A DNA stretch of 64,000 nucleotides, from positions 806,001 to 870,000 of the forward strand of contig JAWKLZ010000001.1 of the NCBI GenBank assembly GCA_041392475.1, given 5' to 3'. Both the position numbers and the translations under genes were made by a program. The notes beneath the pieces are model-generated. The model ran no database searches and had not been told where the DNA came from. It saw nothing but the letters and a program-made list of their open reading frames with translations. The DNA is from Chitinophagales bacterium (GTDB taxonomy: Bacteria; Bacteroidota; Bacteroidia; Chitinophagales; UBA2359). Below, one piece after another: positions 25,907 to 34,929 of this stretch (its first letter is position 1; each line of letters begins with the position of its first letter).

Positions 25907-26779
25907 TTACATTGGCTTCTTCCCTCGATTGGTCCACCATCTTCTAAAAAACCAAATCAACACACCCAAAACAATCCAAAAAGGCCAAGCGTACATGATG
26001 GCAATGGTAAATTCTAAAAAACCATCCCAACCTTCGCCAATCGCCTTACTGATTTTGGTGAAATAACTTCTTTCGGGAGCAGCCTCATAATCAAGTTGTT
26101 CGTAATAGGTGAGGTTGATAGTGCTGTAACTCACTTGATCACGAAGGTATTTCAAACGACCTTCCGCCGCATCAATCTCCTCTCTGATTTTGCGAATTTC
26201 GTTTTCGACATCCAAAATTTCCTTGATGTTTTTGGCTTGCTGCAAAATCTCTTGAAAGCGTTTTTCAACTTGTTTGCGGTTGTTGAGGCGGGCTTCAATG
26301 TCAATGTATTCTGCGGTTACATCTTTGGCATTGATACGTTTGTGGTCGGTGTAAATCGCTATCTTTTCCAGTGCTTCGAGCAAATTATCAAATTTTTCGG
26401 AAGACACCCGAATCACCAAATTATTTTCCCACGAATAGCCACTCTTAGATTCATCTTCCAAGGTGATGTATGCTTCTACTGCTGCAATAGCTTCGTCAAT
26501 GGTTTTACGGGCTTCTTTGTAGTCTTCCACACGGTAGCGAATTGAAGCATCTTTGATGATTTTAGGTTGTGTTTTGGTTTCTTCAGTGATACGACTTCCG
26601 TCCGCTATTTGGTCTGTAGACACAACTTTTGCTTCGTAAGTAGCCTCCTCATTGTAAGCATCATTTTCGTAATTACCTGCATCTTTAGCGATTGAAGGCG
26701 CATATTGGTCGCTACCATGAGAACAAGCTACAACTGCAAACATCCATACAAAGCAACAATACCAAATAAGATTTTTCAT
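25907..26779 (-). CDS. DUF4349 lipoprotein
   Basis: This 290-residue membrane lipoprotein has a signal with lipobox AVVAC near residue 18-19 from the ATG at 26779. The open frame reaches 26815, but the 12-residue extension precedes the signal and is not preferred. The DUF4349 domain (about 65-240) has RYRVEDYKEA, LVIRVSSEKFDNLLEAL, a coiled coil (EARLNNRKQVEKRFQEIL; IRKIREEIDAAEGRLKYL) and SYSTINLTYYEQ. One transmembrane helix (about 255-277) and a basic tail close the protein. DUF4349 proteins are envelope proteins of unknown role. Confidence 0.88.
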   Translation of the reverse strand: MKNLIWYCCFVWMFAVVACSHGSDQYAPSIAKDAGNYENDAYNEEATYEAKVVSTDQIADGSRITEETKTQPKIIKDASIRYRVEDYKEARKTIDEAIAAVEAYITLEDESKSGYSWENNLVIRVSSEKFDNLLEALEKIAIYTDHKRINAKDVTAEYIDIEARLNNRKQVEKRFQEILQQAKNIKEILDVENEIRKIREEIDAAEGRLKYLRDQVSYSTINLTYYEQLDYEAAPERSYFTKISKAIGEGWDGFLEFTIAIMYAWPFWIVLGVLIWFFRRWWTNRGKKPM

Positions 26780-26949
26780 AAAAGAAGGTTTTTTAGGATT
26801 GAAAAATGAAGCCACTCATTGAAGGAAAATGAAGAAAAAAACTAGTACAGCATAAACCAAATTACGTGGCAACTTATTTTTTGCACAAAGAACTGACAAT
26901 TAATAGTTTTGAAAACTAATCACCAGTCACTAATTTACTAATCACTATA

Positions 26950-27300
26950 CTATCCTCCAGACATTTTTGTTTTGCTGTATCCCATCTCTTTGAGCAGGTT
27001 ATACACCTTCTCTTTAACGTCTCCTTGAACCAAAATAACTCCATCTTTTGCAGAGCCGCCCACGCCACACTTCGACTTCAAGGTTTTGCCCAACTCCTTC
27101 AAATCTTCATCTGAGCCTACAAAACCTTCGACCAAAGTTGCCGTTTTTCCACCACGTTTTTTGCGGTCACGCAACACCTTCAATTGTTGTTTGTTTACCT
27201 CCAATGTTTCGACTTCTTCCTCTTCCTCTGATTGAGGTTTGAAGTCGGGGTTCGTAGAATAAACGACATTGATTCGGTTAAATTTAACTTTTTTTGACAT
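26950..27300 (-). CDS. SUI1/eIF1-like translation factor (YciH family)
   Basis: This 116-residue protein is a bacterial eIF1/SUI1 homologue. The N-terminal half is an acidic linker (EEEEEVETLEV). The SUI1 core is at about 40-112: LRDRKKRGGKTATLVEGF, LKELGKTLKSKCGVGGSAKD, GVILVQGDVKEKVYNLL. In E. coli, YciH affects start-site fidelity in vitro, and the cellular role in Bacteroidota is not established. It is followed 12 bp upstream on the same strand by a truncated membrane protein gene (27313-27960), so it may be transcribed from within or before that remnant. Confidence 0.9.
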   Translation of the reverse strand: MSKKVKFNRINVVYSTNPDFKPQSEEEEEVETLEVNKQQLKVLRDRKKRGGKTATLVEGFVGSDEDLKELGKTLKSKCGVGGSAKDGVILVQGDVKEKVYNLLKEMGYSKTKMSGG

Positions 27301-27312
27301 GATTAAGGGTTT

Positions 27313-27960
27313 TCAATTACGTTTAAAAATTCGTACACCTCTAAAATCTTTCCATAAATGGTAGTTTTGATAGACAGAATCTTGAAAAGCATGATAAAAA
27401 TAGTGAATATCCCAAAACTTTTCTTCCTCCAATAAGAAATTATGCACGCTTGTCGAATCTTCAAATTGCGTGTACCGAGAATCAACGAACATAATAATAT
27501 CGGTTTGAAGTTCGGAAATCTTACTCAACCGACATTGTTTTTCTCGAAATATTTTGGAAAATGTATCAGGGATATAACTTGTTTCATCACAATAAATAGT
27601 ACAGTCATTAACTACATTTTCGGACAACCATTTTCCTGCAATGATAGAGGCATTTGTATGTTCTCGATTGCGGTGATACTTGCTCCAATTGACCCATTGC
27701 TGAATACCCGTACCAAAAATCAAGACCAAAATAACTAAAAGTAAACGTTTGAGTATTGTGATATAATAGTCTGATATTGAAAGATTGGCGAGCCATTTCC
27801 ATATTTGGAAAATAAGTGCAGAAGCCAAAATCAACATTGTGGGAATGAGCATTAAAATATACCTTGCTTCAACAAATTTGACCTGCCATATAAAATACAA
27901 CAATAAACCGATATTCCAAAATGCCAATACTTGTCTTGCACCAAAGATTTTCTTTTTCAT
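27313..27960 (-). pseudogene. C-terminal remnant of a GT-C (PMT/ArnT-like) membrane glycosyltransferase
   Basis: The 215 residues resemble the C-terminal third of a GT39/ArnT-type glycosyltransferase. Two transmembrane helices surround the conserved EARYILMLIPTMLILAS, another follows (LLLVILVLIFGTG), and then a soluble domain with IAGKWLSENV. The N-terminal catalytic half is missing. The frame stays open upstream of the Met through hydrophobic codons (FVVAYQVLFI) and stops only inside palindromic repeat copy C (27987-28094). This suggests truncation at the repeat. It could still be a short expressed protein. Confidence 0.65.
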
Positions 27961-27986
27961 AATAAAAAGAACTTGGTAAGCAACAA

Positions 27987-28094
27987 CGAAAAAATAACTT
28001 CTTCAATTGATACAAAGACTTTTGTAGTTTTCTGTTTGATAGAAAGTCGCTTTTTTTCCTTCTGGTAAATTTTTAAATGAAACTACAAAAGTCT
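27987..28094. repeat. palindromic intergenic repeat, family 1 (copy C)
   Basis: Arms AGACTTTTGTAGTTT (28016-28030 and 28080-28094) are perfect inverted copies. The left flank CGAAAAAATAACTT and about 85 nt in total align closely with copy D at 32496. An AAAAAATAA-rich outer segment recurs inverted beyond the right arm. It borders the truncated glycosyltransferase gene. Confidence 0.8.
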
Positions 28095-28155
28095 AAATCG
28101 GGAACTTATTTTTTGACCGTTACTTGTTTGATGTTTTGAGAGAAATATACAAACG

Positions 28156-29382
28156 CTATTTTATGGTCTTCAAAAATTTCACAAAAATTATCCAAGCAAT
28201 CAAACAACATGCCGCTCCAAACAACATCGGAAATCGAACATTGAAGCCTACGGCTGCCCCAAATAGTATGGCAGGTAAGGCATTGCAGAGTGATTGAATA
28301 GATTGATTGATACCGATTACTTCGCCTTGAATCGCATCATCTGCTAAATTAGATACGATGGCAAGTGAGCTGGGAAAGGTAATACCTTGAAAAAATATCA
28401 AAATTGGCAATACCATATAAAGCATAAGGGTGCTTTTGGGCAATAAAATCAACAAGAAACTCAATCCAAAAAATGGAATAGACCAACTGAGTATCTTTGA
28501 AGGTAATAAACGATTGGCAATCGGACGAAGCAAGACACCTTGTGCTAATGCAATCAATACACCTATGTACATGAATATTAAGCCAACCTGTCGCACATTG
28601 TAGTCAAATTCTTCAATCAGATAAAACTGGAAGAACTGCGAAAAGAATGCAAGTGCAATGGTCAACATGAAAATGACCATAAAAATAAGTCGAAACTTGG
28701 GGTAAGTAAACGCCTTTTTTGCATTGTGAATTCCTGTCAGCCAACTAATTTTGCGTACAGGAGCTTTGGTTTGAAGGGTTTCGGGAAAGAAAAATTTGAT
28801 ATACAGAATATTGGAGAAATTCAAAAGTCCCCCAAATAGAAAAGCGAGGTCATAAGAAAACCAATCGAAACCCGACAAAAATACCATACACGCTACACCT
28901 GTCACAAAACCCAAACCAAAGGCAACACCTGTTAGCCCAAAGTTTTTTGCCTTGCTTTTGTCATCACTCACATCTGCCAAGGCTGCTTGTACAGTATTGA
29001 GAGTCGTGCCTAAAACTCCCGACATCAACCGCCCTATAAAAATAAACCAGAAACTCACCCAATAAACACCAAATCCTGCCAAACAATAAGCGATGCCGCT
29101 CATCAAGTTCGCAAACATCAATATCTTACGTCTGCCTTTCCAATCTGACACCATACCCAATATAGGTGAACCAAACAATGCGCCCAGCGAATATCCACCT
29201 ATCACAATGCCATATAAAAAGGTAAGGGTTTCGGGTGGAAAACTATCTCTGAAAAGTCCTGTTTCATTCATTGAAAAAACGAATGGTAAAACAGGAGCAA
29301 TCAAGCCAAAGCCAAAGAAATCAATGAAAAGAGTAAAAAAGACTCTAAAAAGCGTATTCCGATTATTCGAACTATTCGTCAT
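28156..29382 (-). CDS. MFS transporter, TetA-like
   Basis: This 408-residue protein has 12 predicted transmembrane helices. The first helix carries the Asp motif LFIDFFGFGLIAPVLPF, motif A is GMVSDWKGRRK between helices 2 and 3, and an Arg-containing motif B is FIGRLMSG. This set matches the drug:H+ antiporter-1 (TetA/TCR) branch of the major facilitator superfamily. Resistance to tetracycline itself should not be assumed, since most environmental members have unknown substrates. It stands alone between repeat copy C and a coiled-coil gene on the same strand 51 bp upstream. Confidence 0.88.
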   Translation of the reverse strand: MTNSSNNRNTLFRVFFTLFIDFFGFGLIAPVLPFVFSMNETGLFRDSFPPETLTFLYGIVIGGYSLGALFGSPILGMVSDWKGRRKILMFANLMSGIAYCLAGFGVYWVSFWFIFIGRLMSGVLGTTLNTVQAALADVSDDKSKAKNFGLTGVAFGLGFVTGVACMVFLSGFDWFSYDLAFLFGGLLNFSNILYIKFFFPETLQTKAPVRKISWLTGIHNAKKAFTYPKFRLIFMVIFMLTIALAFFSQFFQFYLIEEFDYNVRQVGLIFMYIGVLIALAQGVLLRPIANRLLPSKILSWSIPFFGLSFLLILLPKSTLMLYMVLPILIFFQGITFPSSLAIVSNLADDAIQGEVIGINQSIQSLCNALPAILFGAAVGFNVRFPMLFGAACCLIAWIIFVKFLKTIK

Positions 29383-29433
29383 TGTATCACATTAGATATT
29401 TGGCGAAGATAGGGATATAAAAACAATGTCACC

Positions 29434-30414
29434 TTATTTGAAACTGACATTATTTCGACCAATCAAATAACCTTCATGGTACAATTCAGCCGAATAGCTT
29501 CCACTGACGAGAGGTGTACCTTGCTCCCAAAACATGCAATAGTTGTTGCGTTTGCCATTGTAGTCTATTGCTCCTTTGATGGTGTATTTGATAGGTGTAC
29601 CGTCTTCTGCATTGTCGATAATGCCCGAACCAAAGGCTTCTACATAAAGACTTTCACCACCAGGAGATACAATACGGAGCATGATTTCTTTTTCGCCAGG
29701 TTTGGCGACAGGATTGGGCATTACATCAAAACAGACCTTTAGTTTTTCTACTCTCTTTGCATTGTTTACCATCACTTCTTTGCCCGAACCTTTGTATTTC
29801 ACACCTGTAATTTCGATACTACTTGTCTGCAAAACTGCTGCACGGTTTACTTTTGAAGCGAGCAATTCTTTTTCTTCATTCAAAATGCTAGCTTTGGTAC
29901 TCAACATTTGTTGTTCTACCTGCAATTGCGAAATACTATCGGATTGGTTTTTAATGGTTTCTTCTTTGACCACTACATCATCTCGAAGTGAACGGTTTTG
30001 ATTGTTCAATTGCTCATTTGCCAATTTTAGCTGATCCAATTCTCCTTTATAGCTTTCCACAGTATTGCGTAGTGTTTCGAGCATTGTTTTCGCCTGTAAG
30101 AGTTCTTGGCGACTCGCCCTATTTTTACTCAATAAGTTTTCAATTTCCGTAGTTTGTTCATCTATTTGAATACGAATACTTTGAAGGGTACTATCCAGCT
30201 CGATGTTTTCTTCTTTGAAGGTATCCAATTCTTCCATTAAGTCATTCAGTTCAACTTGCAGAGCCTCCTTTTCTGTTGTCATGCTTACCTCTACATCTTG
30301 CTTTTCTTGTTTCATTTTTTGAACTTTATAAAAAAGCCAACCGTTTGTAATCAACAAAAGTAAAATGAGAATTAAGTAAATAGCTTGACGTGATTTGGTA
30401 TTTGTTTCCGTCAT
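29434..30414 (-). CDS. membrane-anchored coiled-coil protein
   Basis: This 326-residue protein has one N-terminal transmembrane helix (about 12-30, YLILILLLLITNGWLFYKV), then a long coiled coil (about 33-195, heptads of Leu/Glu/Gln/Lys). A C-terminal beta-sandwich-like domain (about 200-326) contains LKVCFDVMPNPVAKPGEKEIMLRI, written in part. Similar proteins are frequent in Bacteroidota and remain uncharacterised. A role in cell-envelope organisation is only a guess. The promoter is probably the minus-strand -7 box at 30469-30476. Confidence 0.82.
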   Translation of the reverse strand: MTETNTKSRQAIYLILILLLLITNGWLFYKVQKMKQEKQDVEVSMTTEKEALQVELNDLMEELDTFKEENIELDSTLQSIRIQIDEQTTEIENLLSKNRASRQELLQAKTMLETLRNTVESYKGELDQLKLANEQLNNQNRSLRDDVVVKEETIKNQSDSISQLQVEQQMLSTKASILNEEKELLASKVNRAAVLQTSSIEITGVKYKGSGKEVMVNNAKRVEKLKVCFDVMPNPVAKPGEKEIMLRIVSPGGESLYVEAFGSGIIDNAEDGTPIKYTIKGAIDYNGKRNNYCMFWEQGTPLVSGSYSAELYHEGYLIGRNNVSFK

Positions 30415-30468
30415 TATTATTATTTTTACGATTTAAAAGATTGAATGGCTTTGGACAACCTACATTAG

Positions 30469-30476
30469 CAAAGATA
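30469..30476 (-). promoter_or_regulatory. -7 box of the coiled-coil protein gene
   Basis: On the minus strand the sequence reads TATCTTTG, a perfect TAnnTTTG box, 55 bp upstream of the ATG. A TTG at 30502-30500 could serve as the -33 element with a 23-bp gap. Confidence 0.5.
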
Positions 30477-30486
30477 CAAGAAAATT

Positions 30487-31071
30487 ATGCTTGAACTAAC
30501 AAAAGATTATTGGAATAAAAGGTATTTGAATGGAGAAACTCAATGGGATATTGGATATATTAGTGAACCATTTAAACATTACTTTGATCAATTAACAAAT
30601 AAAAATTTACATATTTTAGTTCCTGGAGCGGGAAATGCTCATGAAGTAGAATACTTATTTGTAAATGGATTTAAAAATGTTTTTTTGTTAGATTGGTCAC
30701 TCAAAGCACTGCAAAATTTTCAAAGTCGGATACCTGATTTTCCTGTATCTCAATTGATAAATGCTGATTTTTTTCAACACGAAGGTCAATACGACTTAAT
30801 GATTGAACAAACGTTTTTTTGTGCTTTAAATCCAAGTCTCAGAAAAAAATATGCACAACATTCGCACCAATTATTAAAAAATGAAGGGAAAATAGTTGGA
30901 TTACTATTCAATATTCCGTTAAATGACGATCATCCTCCTTTTGGAGGCAAGAAAGAAGAATATATTTCTTATTTTGAAGATTATTTTAACATTCAGATAA
31001 TGGAGCCTTGTTATAACTCCATTTTACCCAGAGCAAACAGTGAGTTGTTTGTGAAAATGGTAAAAAAATGA
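30487..31071 (+). CDS. TPMT-family SAM-dependent methyltransferase
   Basis: This 194-residue protein matches the thiopurine S-methyltransferase/TPMT family. It has YWNKRYLNGETQWDIGY at the N-terminus, the SAM-binding ILVPGAGNAHEVEYL, acidic LLDWS at the end of strand 2, the ADFFQHEGQYDLMIEQTFF segment, and PPFGGKKEEY. Family members methylate thiols, selenium or halides; the substrate here is unknown. The gene is more AT-rich than its neighbours, possibly a transferred gene. It is divergent from the coiled-coil gene, with only 72 bp between starts. Confidence 0.87.
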   Translation: MLELTKDYWNKRYLNGETQWDIGYISEPFKHYFDQLTNKNLHILVPGAGNAHEVEYLFVNGFKNVFLLDWSLKALQNFQSRIPDFPVSQLINADFFQHEGQYDLMIEQTFFCALNPSLRKKYAQHSHQLLKNEGKIVGLLFNIPLNDDHPPFGGKKEEYISYFEDYFNIQIMEPCYNSILPRANSELFVKMVKK

Positions 31072-31156
31072 AAATCACGCTAAGGTTTTAGCCAAAATCT
31101 TATGTACCTTGTGGTAAATAAATGAGCTATTAACCCATTAAAATTTATATATTACT

Positions 31157-31558
31157 ATGAAATTCGCTTTAGACAAAAAAGATAGCTATACAGTTTTTTC
31201 ATTGTTAGAGTCTAAGCTAAACACGCTTGTTGCTCCTGACTTGAAAACTGAATTAACCATTTTGCACAACGAAGGCATTAGAAACATCATCCTTGACCTC
31301 GAAAAAGTATCTTTTGTAGATTCTTCGGGATTGAGTGCCATATTGGTAGGCAATCGTTTGTGTAGTAGAAGTGGTGGTAGTTTGATCGTTGCAGCCATTG
31401 CTGACAATGTCAATCGTTTATTTAAGATTTCTCAGTTAGACAGCGTTCTAACTATCATAGCCTCTGTTCAACAAGCAAGGGATTATGTGATGATGCAGGA
31501 ATTGGTGAATGAACTACAAGATGAAGAAATAGCCGATGAAGGAGACGCTGAAGATTGA
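31157..31558 (+). CDS. STAS-domain anti-sigma factor antagonist
   Basis: This 133-residue protein is a SpoIIAA/RsbV-like STAS domain (about 1-105) with the phosphorylatable serine pair Ser56-Ser57 in FVDSSGLSAILVG, plus an acidic C-terminal tail (NELQDEEIADEGDAED). Such proteins bind anti-sigma kinases in the unphosphorylated state. No RsbW-like kinase or PP2C phosphatase is next to it. It is 7 bp upstream of the RNase Z gene, and the pair appears co-transcribed, a linkage seen in other Bacteroidota. Confidence 0.9.
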   Translation: MKFALDKKDSYTVFSLLESKLNTLVAPDLKTELTILHNEGIRNIILDLEKVSFVDSSGLSAILVGNRLCSRSGGSLIVAAIADNVNRLFKISQLDSVLTIIASVQQARDYVMMQELVNELQDEEIADEGDAED

Positions 31559-31564
31559 TGCAAA

Positions 31565-32488
31565 ATGACTAAATTCAGTGTCACCATTTTGGGTAGCAAT
31601 TCTGCCATGCCTATTTATGACAGACATCCTTCTGCTCAAATACTCAATGTCAATGAACAACTCTATTTGATTGATTGTGGAGAAGGTACGCAAATGCAGC
31701 TTCAAAAATATGCAATTCGCTTCTCCAAAATCAATCATATTTTTATTTCACATTTGCATGGAGACCATTATTTAGGACTGATTCCACTCTTGGATTCCTT
31801 TGCACTTTTGGGACGGGTAGCCCCTGTTCATTTGTATGCACCTACGCCACTGCTGAATGTCATTTCCTTACATGGCGAAATAAATGGTTGGAAATTAGAA
31901 GATTCCCCATATCCATTGATTTTCCATGCCACCAATCCTTCGGTTTCAGAATTGTTATTAGACGACAAACAAATCACCGTCAAAAGTATCGTACTCGATC
32001 ATCGAGTGCCTTGCACGGGTTTTGTATTTGAAGAGAAAGCAAGTGATCGAAAAATGTTGAAGGATAAAATTACCACCTACAACATCCCTTTCGCCGCCAT
32101 TCCAGACATCAAAAAAGGCGCAGATTACACCACCCCAGAAGGAGTAATTATTTCTAATAGTGAATTAACTGCCAACCCTTTGCCTACTCGCACCTATGCC
32201 TATTGTAGCGACACTGCCTATACCGAAAGCATTTTACCCCTTATTGAAGGAATAGATTTGCTCTATCACGAAGCCACTTATTTGGAAGAACGAATTGAAT
32301 TAGCCGCACCACGAGGACACAGTACTGCCAAACAAGCTGCCTTGATTGCCAAAAAAGCGGGAGTCAAAAAACTACTTTTGGGGCATTTTTCTTCCAGATA
32401 CTACGATTTAAGTCCTTTTTTGGAGGAAGCCCAGCCCATTTTCCCCACTACAGAATTAGCCATTGAAGGAAGGGAATTTGTCATTTAA
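31565..32488 (+). CDS. rnz: ribonuclease Z
   Basis: This 307-residue metallo-beta-lactamase-fold endonuclease removes 3' trailers from tRNA precursors. The zinc motif HLHGDH lies at residues 63-68, preceded by LIDCGEGTQMQL and followed by YCSDTAYTES (metal ligand Asp), LLYHEATY and GHSTAKQAA, with a final His in LLGHFSSRYYD. The length and PxKxN-free short form match ElaC/RNase Z. It begins 7 bp after the STAS gene and ends facing the phosphatase-family gene, with repeat copy D between. Confidence 0.95.
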   Translation: MTKFSVTILGSNSAMPIYDRHPSAQILNVNEQLYLIDCGEGTQMQLQKYAIRFSKINHIFISHLHGDHYLGLIPLLDSFALLGRVAPVHLYAPTPLLNVISLHGEINGWKLEDSPYPLIFHATNPSVSELLLDDKQITVKSIVLDHRVPCTGFVFEEKASDRKMLKDKITTYNIPFAAIPDIKKGADYTTPEGVIISNSELTANPLPTRTYAYCSDTAYTESILPLIEGIDLLYHEATYLEERIELAAPRGHSTAKQAALIAKKAGVKKLLLGHFSSRYYDLSPFLEEAQPIFPTTELAIEGREFVI

Positions 32489-32495
32489 GTAATGG

Positions 32496-32593
32496 CGAAA
32501 AAATAACTTCCTAAATTGATACGAAGACTTTTGTAGTTTTCTGTTGATAGAAAGTTGATTTTCTTCCTTCTGATATTCAAAACTCCAAAACAA
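32496..32593. repeat. palindromic intergenic repeat, family 1 (copy D, right arm decayed)
   Basis: CGAAAAAATAACTT, then 15 nt, then AGACTTTTGTAGTTT (32525-32539) match copy C base for base over most of 85 nt, with the arm at the same offset (29 nt). The right arm is degraded to AAAACTCCAAAACAAC. It sits between two convergent genes. Confidence 0.75.
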
Positions 32594-32594
32594 C

Positions 32595-33584
32595 TCACTC
32601 AAATTCAATCGTTGCGACCACCTGAGCATGATCCGACTGCCAGCCCTCCACTCCTTCTCGACTCAAAGTATTGTCCTGCAAATGATCGTTGAGTACCTGC
32701 ACATAGCGCACTTCTCCAATATGATTCGGATTCTCCCGCACAAATTCTTGACTCACCAAAATATGGTCCAAGCTTTCATGATGTCCGTTGTGAATGTGCG
32801 TATAGTAATAATCTTGGTAACTTTTCAGAGCTTGAATGTTTTTCACATTGTAGAGCAGTACATCCCAATATTTCATTTTCTTTTCCTTGTGCCAATAACT
32901 CATAGGTTCTTGACCTGCAAGAATATCCGTTGTAACCGCACTACCCGAATCGTTCACATCACCAAGTAGAATAACGGGATAGCTGCGCTTATTGAGATAT
33001 TGCAGCAACAAACTCCGCAAAGCAGTAGCCTCCGCCGCTCGACGAATCAAAGATCTCGCCTGACCTTTCGCCTGTTCCATCGGATCATCCGCATCCGCCC
33101 CCTTTGCAATATCAGGGCGTTTGGACTTTAAATGCACTACAAAAACCGTTACTGCTTGTCCATACATTTCCAATTCTACAATTAGCACAGGACGTGAAAA
33201 CTGAAAAATAGGCACACTGACCTCTGTATCCAACAGCAACATCTCGTTGAAATCCTCCACTACATGGTAATCCAACACTGGAAATTTGGTCGCCAAAGCC
33301 ACAATCGGAGCAAGGTCGGGCGAAGTGACAGTCGATGAAGGTTTCGACATCACGATGTGGTAATCCTTACAGTAAAGACTCGAATCCAATACTTCCTCCA
33401 AGGCCGTCCTGTGAAAAACTTCCTGAAAGCCAATAATATCTGCTTTCATGGTATCCAACTGCCATCCCATCCAAGATATTTTTTTGCGGTACTCATCCGA
33501 AGTATATTTTTTCCAGCCATAATAAGTGGTATTGGGTAGAACCAAGTTGTAAGCATTGAAAGTGCCAATTTTGATTTGTTTCAT
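32595..33584 (-). CDS. endonuclease/exonuclease/phosphatase family protein
   Basis: This 329-residue protein has the EEP fold. Metal- and phosphate-binding motifs are visible: KIGTFNAYNL (Asn), GFQEV (catalytic Glu), FVVHLKSKRPD, VILLGDVNDSGSA (Asp-x-Asn), LDHILVS and the terminal SDHAQVVATI. There is no signal peptide, so it is probably cytoplasmic. Possible substrates are nucleic acid or phosphoesters, which the sequence does not decide. It stands alone, convergent with RNase Z and divergent from the mobA-like gene. Confidence 0.88.
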   Translation of the reverse strand: MKQIKIGTFNAYNLVLPNTTYYGWKKYTSDEYRKKISWMGWQLDTMKADIIGFQEVFHRTALEEVLDSSLYCKDYHIVMSKPSSTVTSPDLAPIVALATKFPVLDYHVVEDFNEMLLLDTEVSVPIFQFSRPVLIVELEMYGQAVTVFVVHLKSKRPDIAKGADADDPMEQAKGQARSLIRRAAEATALRSLLLQYLNKRSYPVILLGDVNDSGSAVTTDILAGQEPMSYWHKEKKMKYWDVLLYNVKNIQALKSYQDYYYTHIHNGHHESLDHILVSQEFVRENPNHIGEVRYVQVLNDHLQDNTLSREGVEGWQSDHAQVVATIEFE

Positions 33585-33635
33585 GAAGTTATTGTTTTGC
33601 TAAAACTCAAATGAATGTTTCCCAAATGTAAGCAT

Positions 33636-33643
33636 TATCTTTG
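33636..33643 (+). promoter_or_regulatory. -7 box of the mobA-like gene
   Basis: TATCTTTG matches TAnnTTTG exactly and lies 23 bp before the ATG at 33667. The start of transcription would be near 33650, giving a short leader. No clear -33 TTTG was found. Confidence 0.5.
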
Positions 33644-33666
33644 TAGAAAACCGACATCACAAAAAT

Positions 33667-34830
33667 ATGAAAACACAACATACCAAACACGCCAAACTGA
33701 CCAAACCCCAACTCGGTCATTTCGGAAGAAACGAATGGGCCATCATCGGTACACCCTGCGGCAATATCCAAAAAATTGCGCATAAAGTTATCGAAATACT
33801 TTCCAAAGACTTCAAAGTAAGCTATGTAGATGCCGATCACCAAAGTGCAGATGCAGAAAAAACTCAGGGCAAAAAAGAAGATGCGGCAATGGATGCAGGT
33901 GCAAGTTTGGTCTATACCGATAAAATCACCCATCACCGCATAGACTTCAACAATGAAAAATTCGACACTTATCAATACCGCAGCCTTTTCCATGAACAAG
34001 ACATCGTACTCGTCAATGGCAATCACTTCAAGGCTCAAAAACAAATTGTGGTCATAGATGCCCGAAAAAAAGATTCTTTGGAGCGAAAACTAGATAGACT
34101 AACCAATGTCGACCTGATTTTGTTGGAGGGAGAAAATGACAGTATTTTTCCTTTCCTTCAAACACAAATTCCGAATATAGCCGACATTCCGATACTACAA
34201 AGTATCAATACGGCTGCAATAGCGAATTTTCTGCTGCAAAAAGTAAACACAAACCAGCCACCTCTCTACGGTTTGGTATTGGCAGGTGGAAAAAGTCAGC
34301 GCATGGGTCGAGACAAAGGCCTGATTGATTACCACGGCAAAGCACAGCGGGAATATGTAGGTGATATGCTGCAAGCATTTTGTGAGGAAGTATTTATTTC
34401 TTGCCGCCCAGACCAGGTCTCGAATATCGACACCCAACACCAAATATTGCAAGATTCCCTGCTGGGTTTGGGGCCTTTTGGAGCGATTCTATCCGCTTTT
34501 CAGCACAATCCCAATGCTGCATGGCTTGTCGTTGCCTGTGACCTACCGCTTTTGGATGCCGATACTTTACAATACTTGGTGGACAATCGCAATCCTTCCA
34601 AAACCGCTACGGCTTTCCACAATCCCGCCACAAATTTTCCCGAACCTTTGATTACCATCTGGGAATCCAAATCCTACCTGACCTTACTTCAATTTTTAGC
34701 ACAAGCCTATTCTTGCCCCCGAAAGGTCTTAATCAATTCGGATATTGCCCTTTTGCAGGTGCCTGATGTGGCGGCATTGGAGAATGTGAACCGACCAGAG
34801 GAGTATGAGGAGGTGAAGAAGTTGTTGTAA
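33667..34830 (+). CDS. mobA: molybdenum cofactor guanylyltransferase with MobB-like N-terminal domain
   Basis: The 387 residues fall into two parts. Residues about 200-387 are MobA: LVLAGGKSQRMGRDKGLIDY (nucleotide-binding loop), VFISCRPDQ, GPFGAILSAF and VVACDLPLLD. MobA attaches GMP to molybdopterin to form MGD. Residues 1-190 look like a MobB-type domain, but the Walker A site is degenerate: IIGTPCGNIQKIA lacks GKT/S. GTP binding by that half is therefore doubtful. No moa, moe or molybdate-transport gene lies nearby, so the pathway must be elsewhere. Fusion of the two domains is known in other bacteria. Confidence 0.85.
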   Translation: MKTQHTKHAKLTKPQLGHFGRNEWAIIGTPCGNIQKIAHKVIEILSKDFKVSYVDADHQSADAEKTQGKKEDAAMDAGASLVYTDKITHHRIDFNNEKFDTYQYRSLFHEQDIVLVNGNHFKAQKQIVVIDARKKDSLERKLDRLTNVDLILLEGENDSIFPFLQTQIPNIADIPILQSINTAAIANFLLQKVNTNQPPLYGLVLAGGKSQRMGRDKGLIDYHGKAQREYVGDMLQAFCEEVFISCRPDQVSNIDTQHQILQDSLLGLGPFGAILSAFQHNPNAAWLVVACDLPLLDADTLQYLVDNRNPSKTATAFHNPATNFPEPLITIWESKSYLTLLQFLAQAYSCPRKVLINSDIALLQVPDVAALENVNRPEEYEEVKKLL

Positions 34831-34929
34831 GCAGTAAATTAAAATAATGATAATCAGTTTTTTTTTATAAAATATTAATTGTTAATATAAATCTACCTGA
34901 CCACCTTAGTACAGCAAAAATCAACTAAT

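Noticed and set aside
28156..29382. Naming the MFS gene tetA
   Set aside because: Motifs fit the TetA branch, but specificity cannot be read from sequence and no TetR-type repressor is adjacent.
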